A DNA stretch of 64,000 nt from Dyadobacter bucti (GCF_005869225.1 NZ_SWFP01000008.1:124001-188000); one strand, 5' to 3'. Numbered from the stretch's first letter, positions 1 to 8,743 are shown. Notes: generated by a model not told the origin, from the letters alone. Made by a program: numbers and translations.

Positions 1-1090
1 CAAAAAGCCGGTAGTAATCCTCCTGGGAAACAGGGTCATACTTATGGTCGTGGCACTGCGCGCATTCTACCGACAGCCCCAGAACGCCCATTCCATAAGT
101 CTTTGTTTTATCAATGTTGTACTCGATGCGGTATTCTTCAGGAATAACCCCGCCTTCCTCGGTATACTTGTGATTACGGAAAAATGCCGTCGCGAGTACC
201 TGTTCCTTGGTCGCGTTCGGCAGCATATCCCCGGCAATCTGCCAGGTCAGGAATTTATCGTAGGGTAAGTTTTTATTAAAAGAATTGATCAGCCAGTCGC
301 GCCACGGCCACTGCGTCCTGAACTCATCGTCCTGGTACCCGTAGGAGTCGGCATACCGGGCCACATCCAGCCAATAGACGGCCATTTTCTCACCGTAAGC
401 TTTCTGGCTTAGCAACTCATCGACTGCATTTTCATAAGCTTTTTCGCTTTTGTCAGCTTCAAATTTATTCTGCAATTCGATAGACGGCGGTAAACCAGTC
501 AGGTCAAGAGATACCCTTTTCAACAAATGGCTTTTATCGGCTTCTTCATTAGGGGCCAGGTTATTAGCCTCCATTTTATCCAGCACAAAATAGTCGATTT
601 CATTCTTTGGCCAATCTTCCTTATCTATCTCCGGCAAGGCTGATTTCACAGGCGCAATAAAGGCCCAGTGCTTCTCATACTTCCCGCCTTGCTCAATCCA
701 CTTTTTGATCGTCTCGACCTCCGTCTCATTTAAAAGCCCCAAATGAGATTCCGGTGTCGGCATCTGATACTCCGGATCCACAGAAGTAATCCTTTTATAA
801 AGCTCGGATTTCTCGGGATTACCCGGAAAAATGGCTACACCTTTTCCATCTTTCAGTTTGGCATAAGCACTTTCAGCCATGTCCAGCCGCAATCCCGCCT
901 CTCTCTTCTTAGAATCAGGACCATGGCAAGCAAAACACTTGTCCGATAATATCGGTCTTACATTAAAATTATAGCTGATCGCTTCGGTGGAAGATTTGCT
1001 CTTTAGTGTACCGTTCTTTTGAAAGCAGGACAGCACCATAATGCCGATGGCGATTAATCCTCCTGCTGAAAAGAAAAGTCTATTTTTCAT
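1..1090 (-). CDS. PSD1 / planctomycete cytochrome c domain lipoprotein (DUF1549), 3' end outside window
   Basis: The reading frame starts at an ATG at 1088-1090 and stays open to the left edge, so about 363 N-terminal residues are present and the C-terminus is missing. A signal peptide ends in a lipobox with Cys22, which suggests a lipoprotein. A first c-type heme motif (CFACH, residues 52-56) lies in a cytochrome-like domain. A second CxxCH (CAQCH) followed by DHKYDP lies near positions 47-65 and is typical of DUF1549. The rest of the family (DUF1553 and often PSD2) would lie outside the window. Such proteins are large secreted redox proteins, often encoded next to DUF1501 or sulfatase genes; their reaction is not well defined. 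The gene is probably complete in the genome. Family assignment is confident; function is not. Confidence 0.88.
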   Translation of the reverse strand, partial: MKNRLFFSAGGLIAIGIMVLSCFQKNGTLKSKSSTEAISYNFNVRPILSDKCFACHGPDSKKREAGLRLDMAESAYAKLKDGKGVAIFPGNPEKSELYKRITSVDPEYQMPTPESHLGLLNETEVETIKKWIEQGGKYEKHWAFIAPVKSALPEIDKEDWPKNEIDYFVLDKMEANNLAPNEEADKSHLLKRVSLDLTGLPPSIELQNKFEADKSEKAYENAVDELLSQKAYGEKMAVYWLDVARYADSYGYQDDEFRTQWPWRDWLINSFNKNLPYDKFLTWQIAGDMLPNATKEQVLATAFFRNHKYTEEGGVIPEEYRIEYNIDKTKTYGMGVLGLSVECAQCHDHKYDPVSQEDYYRLF

Positions 1091-1317
1091 GATGAAATTA
1101 CCTTGTGATTGTAAAAATTTCTCAATATAATTATAAACAAATTACTCAATTAAATTATTTATTAGCTAGTATTTTTTAAATAATTTAAAGATTGCCCGTG
1201 TGTACTGAATGGTCGCCAAGTCTATGGATTGCAAAGAGATCTTAGTTGCGTTTCTATCGTTTAATAGTTAAATTCAGATCTATCCCAGCCTTCGTGGCGA
1301 ATATCGCTGGCTAGCTG

Positions 1318-1331
1318 TTTGCCTAGGCAAA
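1318..1331. promoter_or_regulatory. 14-bp perfect palindrome upstream of the DUF1338 gene
   Basis: TTTGCCTAGGCAAA is self-complementary and lies 41 bases before the DUF1338 start codon, in the 282-base gap between divergent genes. It could be an operator or could be chance. The rest of the gap is AT-rich and shows no open reading frame I would support. Confidence 0.25.
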
Positions 1332-1372
1332 TTTACATAATACCACACATTTCCTGAATTAAATAACTGATT

Positions 1373-2284
1373 ATGAGTGAATCATCAGATAATCTAAAAA
1401 CATTGGACATCGTCTTGAACGGATTGATGAGCCGCTATAAAGAAAGGGTTCCCGATGTGAGTAAAATCATCAATGCAATGGTTTCAGATGGCATTATTGA
1501 AAATATCGAACGCATTGAAAATGACCACATTGCTTTTCGAACAATGGGTGTACCTAACCTGGGGATCAAGTCTTTTGAAAAGATTTTTATCCATTATGGT
1601 TATAAAAAGCGAGATCACTATTTTTTTGAAGGGAAAAAACTGGATGCCTGGTGGTACAGCCCACCCCGCGAAAGTGATCCGAGAATATTTGTCAGCGAGC
1701 TCCGGGTGGGGGATCTGTCAGAGGAAAGCCAGCGTATCATAAGGAGTTATACCGACGAAGTCACAAGCGATCCGGTCGATAGTCTTGACCTGGACAATGG
1801 CCTGGCTGTAGATGCTTTCCTGCACAAACCACTATGGCGTACACCGACGGTAGCTGATTATCAGACACTTTTGAAAGAAAGCGAATACGCCGCCTGGGTA
1901 ATTTACAACAGATATTATCTCAATCACTTTACAATCAGCGTACATAATCTGCCCGAGGGATATCAGACTGTTTCTCAATTCAATGAATTCTTAGAGAAAA
2001 ACGGCATCAAACTTAATACCGCCGGGGGGAAAATAAAGGTCAGCCCGGACGGAGGCTTGCTGCAGAGTGCTACTGTTGCGGAAATGTTGGATGCTGAATT
2101 TGCGGATGGAGAAAAATTCAGGATATCAGGGTCTTATGTAGAATTCGCGGAACGGAAAGTCTTACCTGAATTCAAAAACCTGCCTCCTGCTGAAATTGAA
2201 AGAAAGCATCGCCGCGACGGTTTCGAGGCTGCCAATGCAGATAAAATTTTTGAAAGTACTTATACGACGCAAACGTCGCGGTGA
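1373..2284 (+). CDS. DUF1338 family protein (2-oxoadipate dioxygenase/decarboxylase-like)
   Basis: This 303-residue protein matches the short form of the DUF1338 family, whose characterised member HglS (YdcJ) is an Fe(II) enzyme converting 2-oxoadipate to D-2-hydroxyglutarate in lysine catabolism. Candidate metal ligands are His52 (DHIAF), His185 (YLNHFT) and Glu257 (GSYVEFAER), following the His/His/Glu order of the family; the assignment of these exact residues is my inference. It is shorter than proteobacterial HglS, as is common in Bacteroidota. The ATG at 1373 is the first plausible start. The gene converges with the DUF2442 gene with a single base between the stop codons. No other lysine catabolism gene is adjacent, so the true substrate is uncertain. 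Confidence 0.85.
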   Translation: MSESSDNLKTLDIVLNGLMSRYKERVPDVSKIINAMVSDGIIENIERIENDHIAFRTMGVPNLGIKSFEKIFIHYGYKKRDHYFFEGKKLDAWWYSPPRESDPRIFVSELRVGDLSEESQRIIRSYTDEVTSDPVDSLDLDNGLAVDAFLHKPLWRTPTVADYQTLLKESEYAAWVIYNRYYLNHFTISVHNLPEGYQTVSQFNEFLEKNGIKLNTAGGKIKVSPDGGLLQSATVAEMLDAEFADGEKFRISGSYVEFAERKVLPEFKNLPPAEIERKHRRDGFEAANADKIFESTYTTQTSR

Positions 2285-2285
2285 C

Positions 2286-2585
2286 CTAGTCAACCAGAAC
2301 AGATTGCTCAAAAAGTACATCGGGGCAAAAATTGAGGGGAGCGGAAATCTTTTTGCCGTTGTAATCGATCATTTCTGCGATGTCCTCCCAATAAATAGTT
2401 CGCCCGTCTGCCTTTGCCTGTTTGAAAGTATTCTCTTGCAATATCTTGTAGTACAGACTTTTCTTTTTCTGAAAGTATTCTGAAAGAAAGCTGCCAAAAT
2501 CAGTCACCCTCACCTTATCATCACTCCATAGAGCTTTGACGGTAAAAGGGTCAATTGACAATATTTGCTTCACTCTCGGGTTCAT
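2286..2585 (-). CDS. DUF2442 domain-containing protein
   Basis: This 99-residue protein begins with MNPRVKQILSIDPF and has the DUF2442 arrangement: a beta-rich N-terminus, a WEDIAEMIDYNG segment where the family has a W-x-x-G-ID-like motif, and a C-terminal CPDVLFEQ. DUF2442 proteins are small, widespread in accessory regions, and often encoded next to DUF4160 as a toxin-antitoxin-like pair of unproven function. The start codon overlaps the stop of the upstream DUF4160 remnant (TAATG), which implies translational coupling. The family call is fairly firm; no activity can be assigned. Confidence 0.75.
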   Translation of the reverse strand: MNPRVKQILSIDPFTVKALWSDDKVRVTDFGSFLSEYFQKKKSLYYKILQENTFKQAKADGRTIYWEDIAEMIDYNGKKISAPLNFCPDVLFEQSVLVD

Positions 2586-2698
2586 TACTGCAAGGGTTTT
2601 ATCTTTCGTAGCTGTCCGTTATCTTTTTGAGATTCCTGATAGTTTGTTAACAAATCATCTCTATGTAGTTCCACCCAGGCCTGGATCAAACTAATCAT
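2585..2698 (-). pseudogene. DUF4160 C-terminal remnant coupled to DUF2442
   Basis: A 37-codon frame from an ATG at 2696-2698 encodes AWVELHRDDLLTNY and ends KIKPLQ, which is the C-terminal half of DUF4160 proteins (usually about 80 residues). Two in-frame stop codons sit directly upstream of the ATG, and the N-terminal half is absent because the next gene's 3' end begins at 2727. The stop overlaps the DUF2442 start by one base (TAATG). The likely explanation is loss of the 5' half by deletion or rearrangement, leaving a short frame that may still couple translation of DUF2442. Confidence 0.65.
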
Positions 2699-2726
2699 TT
2701 ATCAACTAACTAACAAATGCCCTGCA

Positions 2727-4664
2727 TCATTCATTCACAAGAAAATACACGATCCGGCAGGCATTACCTGCACTCTTTTCATTTTTATCGGAAGTAATAT
2801 TCAGGCGTAATTTGTGCTTTCCGGGTGAAAGTTCATCATTCAGCATCAGGTACCAGGGTAAATGCAGCTGCGTGCTCCAGTTTGTAAACAGATCCAGTGT
2901 CTGTGTTTTTTTACCGTCAATAGAGTAGGAAATTTTCCCGGCATCCGGACCGGAAATAATTGCAATTCCAACTGCTTTCCCCTTAAAATCAAATTCCAGC
3001 GCCGCATTTGCTTCCTCTCCTACCAGCATCGGGACATTGACGAAACCATCTCTGGTCGACACTTTATCTTTGGGTGTCCAGCTTTGCACCAATGTAAAAC
3101 CTTTCAGGTTTTTCGCTTCCTCAATCGGGTGATAATTCCCTTTTTCATAGGAGAATTTGTCAAGCAAAGCGGGCAGCTTTACTTCCTGAACAGAGGGGAA
3201 ATCCAATTTCAGCAACTCTTTGATCGTCTGGAAATAAACCTCCTGACCATAGGGAGACGGATGCAGATCTTTAAAATCATACTGCCAGGAAAATTCCCCG
3301 GCACGGATCCGGTCATATACTTCCCGTGCGAGATTAATATAGGAGGCTCCATAGTATTTTGCCAATTTCTGATGCACCGCAACTTCAACCGGTTCTTTTC
3401 CTGCCTCGTAATCATTGTTTTTTACCGGCTCAGAAAAAGCCATCATGACCACGTCTGCTTTTGGATTTTTGGCGTACATCTGACGGAGAATACCTTCCAG
3501 TGCCCTGATCTGAGCCTTCTCGCTAAAACCATTTCCACGGTCATTCACCGCCGCTTCTACAAAAAGTAAATCGGGTACCCCTTTACCAATTACATCCCGC
3601 TGAAAGCGATAGGCATGTGGTGTGCTTCCCAGGGAAGGAATTCCGGCGGCGATGAACGTGAATTCGGTATCAGGAAAATGTTCCGTCAGATACTGGGAGG
3701 TTTTGTTGCGCCAGCCCGGGTTATGCGTGATCGACCCACCCAGAAATGCAACAGTTCCCTTTTTAGTCGTCCGGAATTTCTCATAAGCATTCCCCAAACC
3801 GCGATTTACTTCGATGTAAGGTTGATGCGAAAGCGGCTTTACAACCGGAACACTGTGTTGATAAATGAAATTGGCAAAAAACTCGGGATGTTCGATCGGG
3901 AAATGATGCCCCTCCAATTTCTGCTCCCTACGTGTCATGGGATAAACACTCACCGGTCCGCCTAACTGCGTGTAATTTTTTATCAGGATATCGCTATTTT
4001 CGGCAACAGGCACTACCTTATCCGCCAATCCGATCACATGCAGGATCGGAACTTTGAATGCAGCCAGCCCGGCCAGGTCATTGAGTGGAATATCTTTAAA
4101 ATCTTTGGCCTGTTCTTCCGTCAGATTGTAGAGTTTCAGCCAGGAGGCCCAGTCGTCTTTCGAACCAGGCCCGTTACCTTTTCCGCCCGGCCAGCTTTTT
4201 GGGTCGCAAACCGGGGCTTCCGCGTAGATACAGCTTACTTTGTCGGGGTTTCTTTTTGCCCAACCATATACATACAATCCTCCCCGGCTCACGCCTTCCA
4301 GTGCTACCTTTGGCGCAAACTGTTTTTCTTTCACGAGGTAGTCATAAAACCGATCCCAAACCTGCATGGCTTTGGGGTTCCCGAACATATCATTGGTGTT
4401 GACATAAGCGACATGAAAACCCCTGGAAAGCAAAATACTGTCCATTTCGGTATGCCAGGTAGGGAAGTGGGCCCGCCACACCCAGGGATTTCCGGGAAGA
4501 GCTTTCTGAGGCTTAACGTACCATGCGCCCCTATTTTCAAAAGTAAATTCTACCTTATCAAATCCCTTCCAGGAAATGGTTTTTTCGGATGTTTGCGCTG
4601 AGATTCCGAAAGTGGTAAACAACAATATTACGCACCAAAACCATGTGTAGTATTTTCTTTTCAT
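2727..4664 (-). CDS. Secreted alpha/beta-hydrolase fused to SGNH/GDSL hydrolase
   Basis: The protein has 645 residues from the ATG at 4662-4664, chosen because MKRKYYTWFW starts a clean signal peptide ending near GISAQ; a longer frame exists but has an unlikely leader. The N-terminal half is an alpha/beta-hydrolase with nucleophile motif GVSRG (Ser126), acid around Asp215 (GLADKVVP) and His253/254. The C-terminal half is an SGNH hydrolase with GGSIT (Ser311), an AAGIPSLGS block, AAVNDRG and the terminal DLHPSPYG Asp/His block. A beta-rich tail follows. Such fusions are seen among Bacteroidota carbohydrate esterases, so a role in deacylating polysaccharides outside the cytoplasm is likely. No glycan gene cluster lies beside it, so the substrate is unknown. 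Confidence 0.82.
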   Translation of the reverse strand: MKRKYYTWFWCVILLFTTFGISAQTSEKTISWKGFDKVEFTFENRGAWYVKPQKALPGNPWVWRAHFPTWHTEMDSILLSRGFHVAYVNTNDMFGNPKAMQVWDRFYDYLVKEKQFAPKVALEGVSRGGLYVYGWAKRNPDKVSCIYAEAPVCDPKSWPGGKGNGPGSKDDWASWLKLYNLTEEQAKDFKDIPLNDLAGLAAFKVPILHVIGLADKVVPVAENSDILIKNYTQLGGPVSVYPMTRREQKLEGHHFPIEHPEFFANFIYQHSVPVVKPLSHQPYIEVNRGLGNAYEKFRTTKKGTVAFLGGSITHNPGWRNKTSQYLTEHFPDTEFTFIAAGIPSLGSTPHAYRFQRDVIGKGVPDLLFVEAAVNDRGNGFSEKAQIRALEGILRQMYAKNPKADVVMMAFSEPVKNNDYEAGKEPVEVAVHQKLAKYYGASYINLAREVYDRIRAGEFSWQYDFKDLHPSPYGQEVYFQTIKELLKLDFPSVQEVKLPALLDKFSYEKGNYHPIEEAKNLKGFTLVQSWTPKDKVSTRDGFVNVPMLVGEEANAALEFDFKGKAVGIAIISGPDAGKISYSIDGKKTQTLDLFTNWSTQLHLPWYLMLNDELSPGKHKLRLNITSDKNEKSAGNACRIVYFLVNE

Positions 4665-4760
4665 AATGCACAAAGAAATAACGACCTCATATTTACCGCC
4701 AGAATTACCCACTTTGGTATGATATTTTATACTTATATATCAAACTTCAAAAGAGAGATT

Positions 4761-5045
4761 ATGGATAAGATTGAAAAGTTTAAAACCATGGAGAAGATTC
4801 TCCGTGAAATCGAAGATTTGAAAAATAGTGAGACTGCGGTTATCAAGAAAATCGGACAGATCGAAACAGAAAATATGAATGTTAATGTCCAGAATCTTGA
4901 CAAGTCATTAAACGAAATTTACGACGGCGTGTATAAAAATCTTCAGCATGTAGAAGATCTTCAGACTTCCTTTACGGAAACTGTAGCGGACTTTAAAGAG
5001 AAAAACAAAATTACTGATGAGATGTTAATGGAGATCAGAGAGTAA
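4761..5045 (+). CDS. Small coiled-coil protein of unknown function
   Basis: The ATG at 4761 is preceded by the purine-rich stretch agagag and gives a 94-residue acidic, Lys/Glu-rich protein. Almost the whole length looks alpha-helical with heptad-like hydrophobic spacing (for example MEKILREIEDLK), so it is probably a soluble coiled coil. It has no signal peptide and no recognised motif. It is a single gene closed by the hairpin terminator at 5070-5103. I do not recognise the family. Confidence 0.7.
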   Translation: MDKIEKFKTMEKILREIEDLKNSETAVIKKIGQIETENMNVNVQNLDKSLNEIYDGVYKNLQHVEDLQTSFTETVADFKEKNKITDEMLMEIRE

Positions 5046-5069
5046 TTGCTTTTTTGAATCTGAATGAGC

Positions 5070-5103
5070 GTAACGCTGTCCTTGTGGGCAGCGTTACTTT
5101 TTT
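5070..5103 (+). terminator. Rho-independent terminator after the coiled-coil gene
   Basis: Arms gtaacgctg (5070-5078) and cagcgttac (5089-5097) form a perfect 9-bp stem followed by TTTTTT. It lies between the coiled-coil gene and the convergent oxidoreductase gene. Confidence 0.85.
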
Positions 5104-5106
5104 ATA

Positions 5107-5985
5107 TCACAGTCCGGCATCATCGGAAGCACCGAGTGCCAAAGCACTCCAATCCAGATGCGAGCGGCCTTTTCCGATAGCGGAAATTAGGCGGTTTCGC
5201 ACCAGGTCAGCCATAGGCATTGGTACATTCACTTTTGAGGCGGTCTGCAACGTGAGGTTAACGTCCTTCAATCCAAGCGGCAACCCAAAAGCTACTGTGT
5301 CGTAACCATGCTGTGCGACTATCCTGCCGTAGTTCTGAAAAATCGGCGCGGCGAACAAGGTCTGAGTGAGCATTTCGTAAATGCTTTGCCGGGAAATACC
5401 GTTTTTTTCAGCCATTGTAAAAGCTTCGGACATCATTTCAAGACTGGCCGCGATCATAAAATTCCCTGCCAGTTTGATCACATTCGCAGCTCCCGGATCA
5501 TCCCCGAAATCAAAAATACCTTTTACAAAAGTTTGTAAAACAGGCTTGATACGCTCTTTTGCGTCCGCATTGCCTGAAAAACAGATATTACCGATACCTG
5601 CGCGGACAGCCTCTGGCCTGGCAAAGATCGGGGCCGCAACATATATTGCTTCATATTCGTCATGGATTTTGCTCAATTGTCTGGACGTGTCAGGAGATAT
5701 GGTACTCATGGAGATATGAACGCCATTTTTCCCGATTTTCTTTACGAGTTCCGGACTGAAAACTTCCTTCAGAACAGCGTCGTCGGCCAGGACAGAAAAA
5801 ACAAGAGCGCCGGGCGTGATGGCGTCGATCGCATTTTCTACAATCTTAGCGCCAAGCTCTGCCAGGGGTTGCGCTTTGGAAAAAGTTCTGTTCCAAACCG
5901 TCACATCAAATCCCGAGCCGATCAGACTTTCGGCAATAGGCGCACCCAGATTTCCAAGGCCAAGAAATGCTATCTTTTCAGACAT
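5107..5985 (-). CDS. NAD(P)-dependent oxidoreductase, 3-hydroxyisobutyrate dehydrogenase family
   Basis: The protein has 292 residues. The N-terminal Rossmann fold shows GLGNLG (Gly9, Gly11, Gly14); the second strand ends in WNRT, where Arg33 favours NADP over NAD. The substrate-binding helix carries the family's catalytic lysine in VIKLAGNF (Lys171). Members include 3-hydroxyisobutyrate dehydrogenase, tartronate semialdehyde reductase, glyoxylate/succinic semialdehyde reductase and imine reductases. The next gene upstream on the same strand encodes an acyl-CoA carboxylase beta subunit, which could fit branched-chain amino acid breakdown, but this is weak evidence. Substrate not assigned. Confidence 0.85.
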   Translation of the reverse strand: MSEKIAFLGLGNLGAPIAESLIGSGFDVTVWNRTFSKAQPLAELGAKIVENAIDAITPGALVFSVLADDAVLKEVFSPELVKKIGKNGVHISMSTISPDTSRQLSKIHDEYEAIYVAAPIFARPEAVRAGIGNICFSGNADAKERIKPVLQTFVKGIFDFGDDPGAANVIKLAGNFMIAASLEMMSEAFTMAEKNGISRQSIYEMLTQTLFAAPIFQNYGRIVAQHGYDTVAFGLPLGLKDVNLTLQTASKVNVPMPMADLVRNRLISAIGKGRSHLDWSALALGASDDAGL

Positions 5986-6038
5986 AATTTAAAGTTTAAG
6001 GTTTTATAAAGTAAATATTCTGTTCAAGTTCAGATATT

Positions 6039-7652
6039 CTAGACCTGCATAACACCGACGTTAAACGCCTTGGTAATCGGTGACTGATCTGCCGCCTCGA
6101 TCCCGATTGAAATGATCTGCCTGGTTTCCAGAGGGTCAATGACACCGTCAACCCAAAGCCTGGCCGCTGCATAATACGGCGACAGCTCCGCATTATAGCG
6201 ATCTGTAATCTGATCCAAAAGTTCTTTTTCTGCCTCTGGAGTAATTGTTTCGCCTTTGGCTTTTAAAGTGGCGGTTTGAATCTGTAATAATGTTTTCGCC
6301 GCGGTGGATCCGCTCATGACCGCCATTTGCGCGGTAGGCCAGGCATAAATCAACCTTGGGTCATAGGCTTTTCCGCACATGGCGTAATTTCCCGCACCAT
6401 AAGAATTGCCTACTATAAACGTAAATTTAGGAACAACCGAATTCGCTACTGCATTGACCATTTTTGCCCCGTCTTTCACAATACCACCCTGCTCGGCACG
6501 GCTGCCTACCATAAATCCGGTAACATCGTGGAAAAACACCAGCGGGATTTTCTTCTGGTTGCAATTCATAATGAAACGGGCTGCTTTGTCTGCTGACTCA
6601 CTATAAATTACCCCGCCCATTTGCATTTCGCCCTTCCCGGATTTTACCATTTTACGCTGATTGGCCACAATTCCTACTGCCCAGCCGTCCACTCTCGCAT
6701 ATGTGCATATGACCGTTTTTCCATAATCAGGTTTGTATTCGTCCAGTTCCGACCCGTCCACAATACACTCCAGAATTTGGCGCATATCATAAGGTTTCAG
6801 TCTGTCGACCGGAAGTACTGTATAAATTTCTTCCGGAAGCCTGGCTGGTGCCTCAGGTATTTTTCTGTCGAAACCTGCTGAAATCGGTTTGCCAATTTTA
6901 TCGATATGCCTTTTAATTGCGTCCAGACAGGATTTATCGTCGGGAAACTTGTTGTCCGTTACGCCCGATATTTCACAATGCATCGTGGCGCCTCCCAGAA
7001 TTTCGGCATCTACATCTTCCCCTATCGAGGACTTAACAAGATAGGGCCCGGCCAGAAATAATGAGCCCGTACCTTCGACGATCAAAGCCTCATCAGACAT
7101 AATAGGCAAATAAGCCCCGCCCGCCACACAGCTTCCCATGATAGCCGAAATCTGGACAATTCCCATTGCGGACATTTGCGCATTATTTCTGAAAATTCGT
7201 CCGAAATGCTCTTTATCTGCAAAAACTTCGGCCTGGAGTGGCAAATATACCCCCGCACTATCCACCAAGTAAATTACAGGCAAGCGGTTTTCCATTGCAA
7301 TTTCCTGTGCGCGCAGATTTTTTTTGGCTGCAATAGGAAACCACGCGCCTGCTTTCACTGTGGCATCATTGGCAACGATCACACATTGTTTTCCAGACAC
7401 ATAGCCAATTCCGGCAACTACTCCGCCCGAGGGGCAACCTCCTTCTTCTTCATACATTCCATCCGCAACAAAAGCCCCGATTTCCAGAAACCGTGAATCT
7501 GTGTCGATCAGGTAATCAATGCGTTCCCGGGCTGTGAGCTTACCTTTTTGGTGATGCGCATCTATCTTCTTCTGACCGCCGCCCAGTTTCACCTTATCAT
7601 ACTTCTGACGGAGGGTATGTACCAATTGCAAAAAGCTTTCCTGGTTTGTCAT
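6039..7652 (-). CDS. Acyl-CoA carboxylase carboxyltransferase (beta) subunit, methylcrotonoyl-CoA carboxylase-like
   Basis: This 537-residue biotin-dependent carboxyltransferase has two crotonase-like halves. The N-terminal half includes GKLTARERIDYL and YLPLQAEVFADKEHFG, a segment typical of methylcrotonoyl-CoA or geranyl-CoA carboxylase beta chains. The oxyanion-loop region is GSCVAGGAYLP. The C-terminal half includes GNSYGAGNYAMCGKAYDP. It transfers CO2 from carboxybiotin to an enoyl- or acyl-CoA, with the leucine pathway the most likely role. The biotin-carrying alpha subunit is not in the window. Methylcrotonoyl-CoA is favoured over propionyl-CoA by the segment above, but this is not certain. 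Confidence 0.88.
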   Translation of the reverse strand: MTNQESFLQLVHTLRQKYDKVKLGGGQKKIDAHHQKGKLTARERIDYLIDTDSRFLEIGAFVADGMYEEEGGCPSGGVVAGIGYVSGKQCVIVANDATVKAGAWFPIAAKKNLRAQEIAMENRLPVIYLVDSAGVYLPLQAEVFADKEHFGRIFRNNAQMSAMGIVQISAIMGSCVAGGAYLPIMSDEALIVEGTGSLFLAGPYLVKSSIGEDVDAEILGGATMHCEISGVTDNKFPDDKSCLDAIKRHIDKIGKPISAGFDRKIPEAPARLPEEIYTVLPVDRLKPYDMRQILECIVDGSELDEYKPDYGKTVICTYARVDGWAVGIVANQRKMVKSGKGEMQMGGVIYSESADKAARFIMNCNQKKIPLVFFHDVTGFMVGSRAEQGGIVKDGAKMVNAVANSVVPKFTFIVGNSYGAGNYAMCGKAYDPRLIYAWPTAQMAVMSGSTAAKTLLQIQTATLKAKGETITPEAEKELLDQITDRYNAELSPYYAAARLWVDGVIDPLETRQIISIGIEAADQSPITKAFNVGVMQV

Positions 7653-7704
7653 AGTCTGGTGAAGTAATGAAGCTGTAATTGATATAAATACCGGCCGTTT
7701 TCAA

Positions 7705-7740
7705 AAATAAAAAGTCGTTCACCGGTAAGCAAACGACTTC
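7705..7740 (-). terminator. Terminator of the mlaD-like gene
   Basis: Arms aagtcgtt (7712-7719) and aacgactt (7732-7739) form a stem. Read on the minus strand, the stem is followed by a T-rich run. It lies just downstream of the MlaD stop codon. Confidence 0.75.
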
Positions 7741-7774
7741 ATTATTTTATGATGAGCTACATCTTTTTATTACC

Positions 7775-8743
7775 CTACTTAATCTGAGTAGCGGTGTCAA
7801 GAGGTGATTCCGAAGGACCTTTGTCCTTTTTACCAAAAACTGAAATGCTGATGTAACGCTTAGGATGCTCACGCAGATTAGTCAAAAGCTTGTTAAGGCT
7901 CACTACCGTGCGGTCCAGGTTATTGTAGAGTGTTTCGTCTTTAATAAGCTTTCCAGCAGTACCTTTTCCGGATTCCACACTGGCCAGTATCTGACGTAGT
8001 TCAGCGATTGTTTTATTAGCTCCCTGAACGGTCTCCCCCAATCTCAGTGCATTCAAAGAGTCCGCCAGTGTTCCGGTTTTGGACAAAAGGGGTTTGAGTT
8101 CTTTTTCAGTTTCGACAAGCGAACTTGACAGCTTATTCAAATTGGAAGTTAAAGCAAGCAAATTACTGCGGTTTTCAGCCAGAAGTCCCTGCAGGCTCGA
8201 ACCGGTTTGATTATAATTCCTGAGAACATCATTCAATATCAAGCCGGTTTCTTCAAATCCAGCCACTACCAGGGAGAGATTTTTCACCAGTGAATCCGCG
8301 TGGGTAACCAATGGCAATGCCTGTTCCTGCAAAACTGCCGAAATGCCGGCTTCCTTGCTCGCAAGTAAAGTGTCCCCTTCTTGCAAAGCTCCGCCTTTTG
8401 TACCCATCGACAGGTGGATTACTTTACCGCCGAGCAACCCTCCATCAGCCAGTACTGCCGCGGTACCTCCCGGAAGGATTATGCCTTTCTGCACATCCAG
8501 AATCACCAGTAAATGGTTTTTCCTGTTTTGCAACAACTTGATTTCCTGAACCCGCCCTACATTCAATCCATTTAACAATACCGGATTGGAGGCAGTTAAT
8601 CCGTCAATATTATCGTAAATCACATGGTACTTATGCGTCCGGGAAAAAACATCGGAGCCTTTGAGGATATGAAAGCCGAAATACAACATTACCATGGCGA
8701 ATATGGCCATTACACCGACTTTTGCTTCTCTTGATAATTTCAT
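7775..8743 (-). CDS. MlaD family protein (MCE domain lipid transport)
   Basis: The protein has 322 residues: a short cytoplasmic start, one membrane anchor at about residues 9-27, an MCE domain at about 37-115 (NPVLLNGLNVGRVQEI), then a long helical region with Ser/Leu-rich repeats likely to form a coiled coil. MCE proteins form rings in the periplasm that move phospholipids or other lipids between inner and outer membranes, working with an MlaE permease and MlaF ATPase; neither partner is adjacent here. In many Bacteroidota this gene neighbours the cell-wall amidase and LptD genes, as it does here. It is closed by a hairpin at 7705-7740. Confidence 0.9.
   Translation of the reverse strand: MKLSREAKVGVMAIFAMVMLYFGFHILKGSDVFSRTHKYHVIYDNIDGLTASNPVLLNGLNVGRVQEIKLLQNRKNHLLVILDVQKGIILPGGTAAVLADGGLLGGKVIHLSMGTKGGALQEGDTLLASKEAGISAVLQEQALPLVTHADSLVKNLSLVVAGFEETGLILNDVLRNYNQTGSSLQGLLAENRSNLLALTSNLNKLSSSLVETEKELKPLLSKTGTLADSLNALRLGETVQGANKTIAELRQILASVESGKGTAGKLIKDETLYNNLDRTVVSLNKLLTNLREHPKRYISISVFGKKDKGPSESPLDTATQIK

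Noticed and set aside
2862-3569. 235-residue plus-strand frame
   Set aside because: It is antisense to the two-domain hydrolase gene, and its composition is random-looking.
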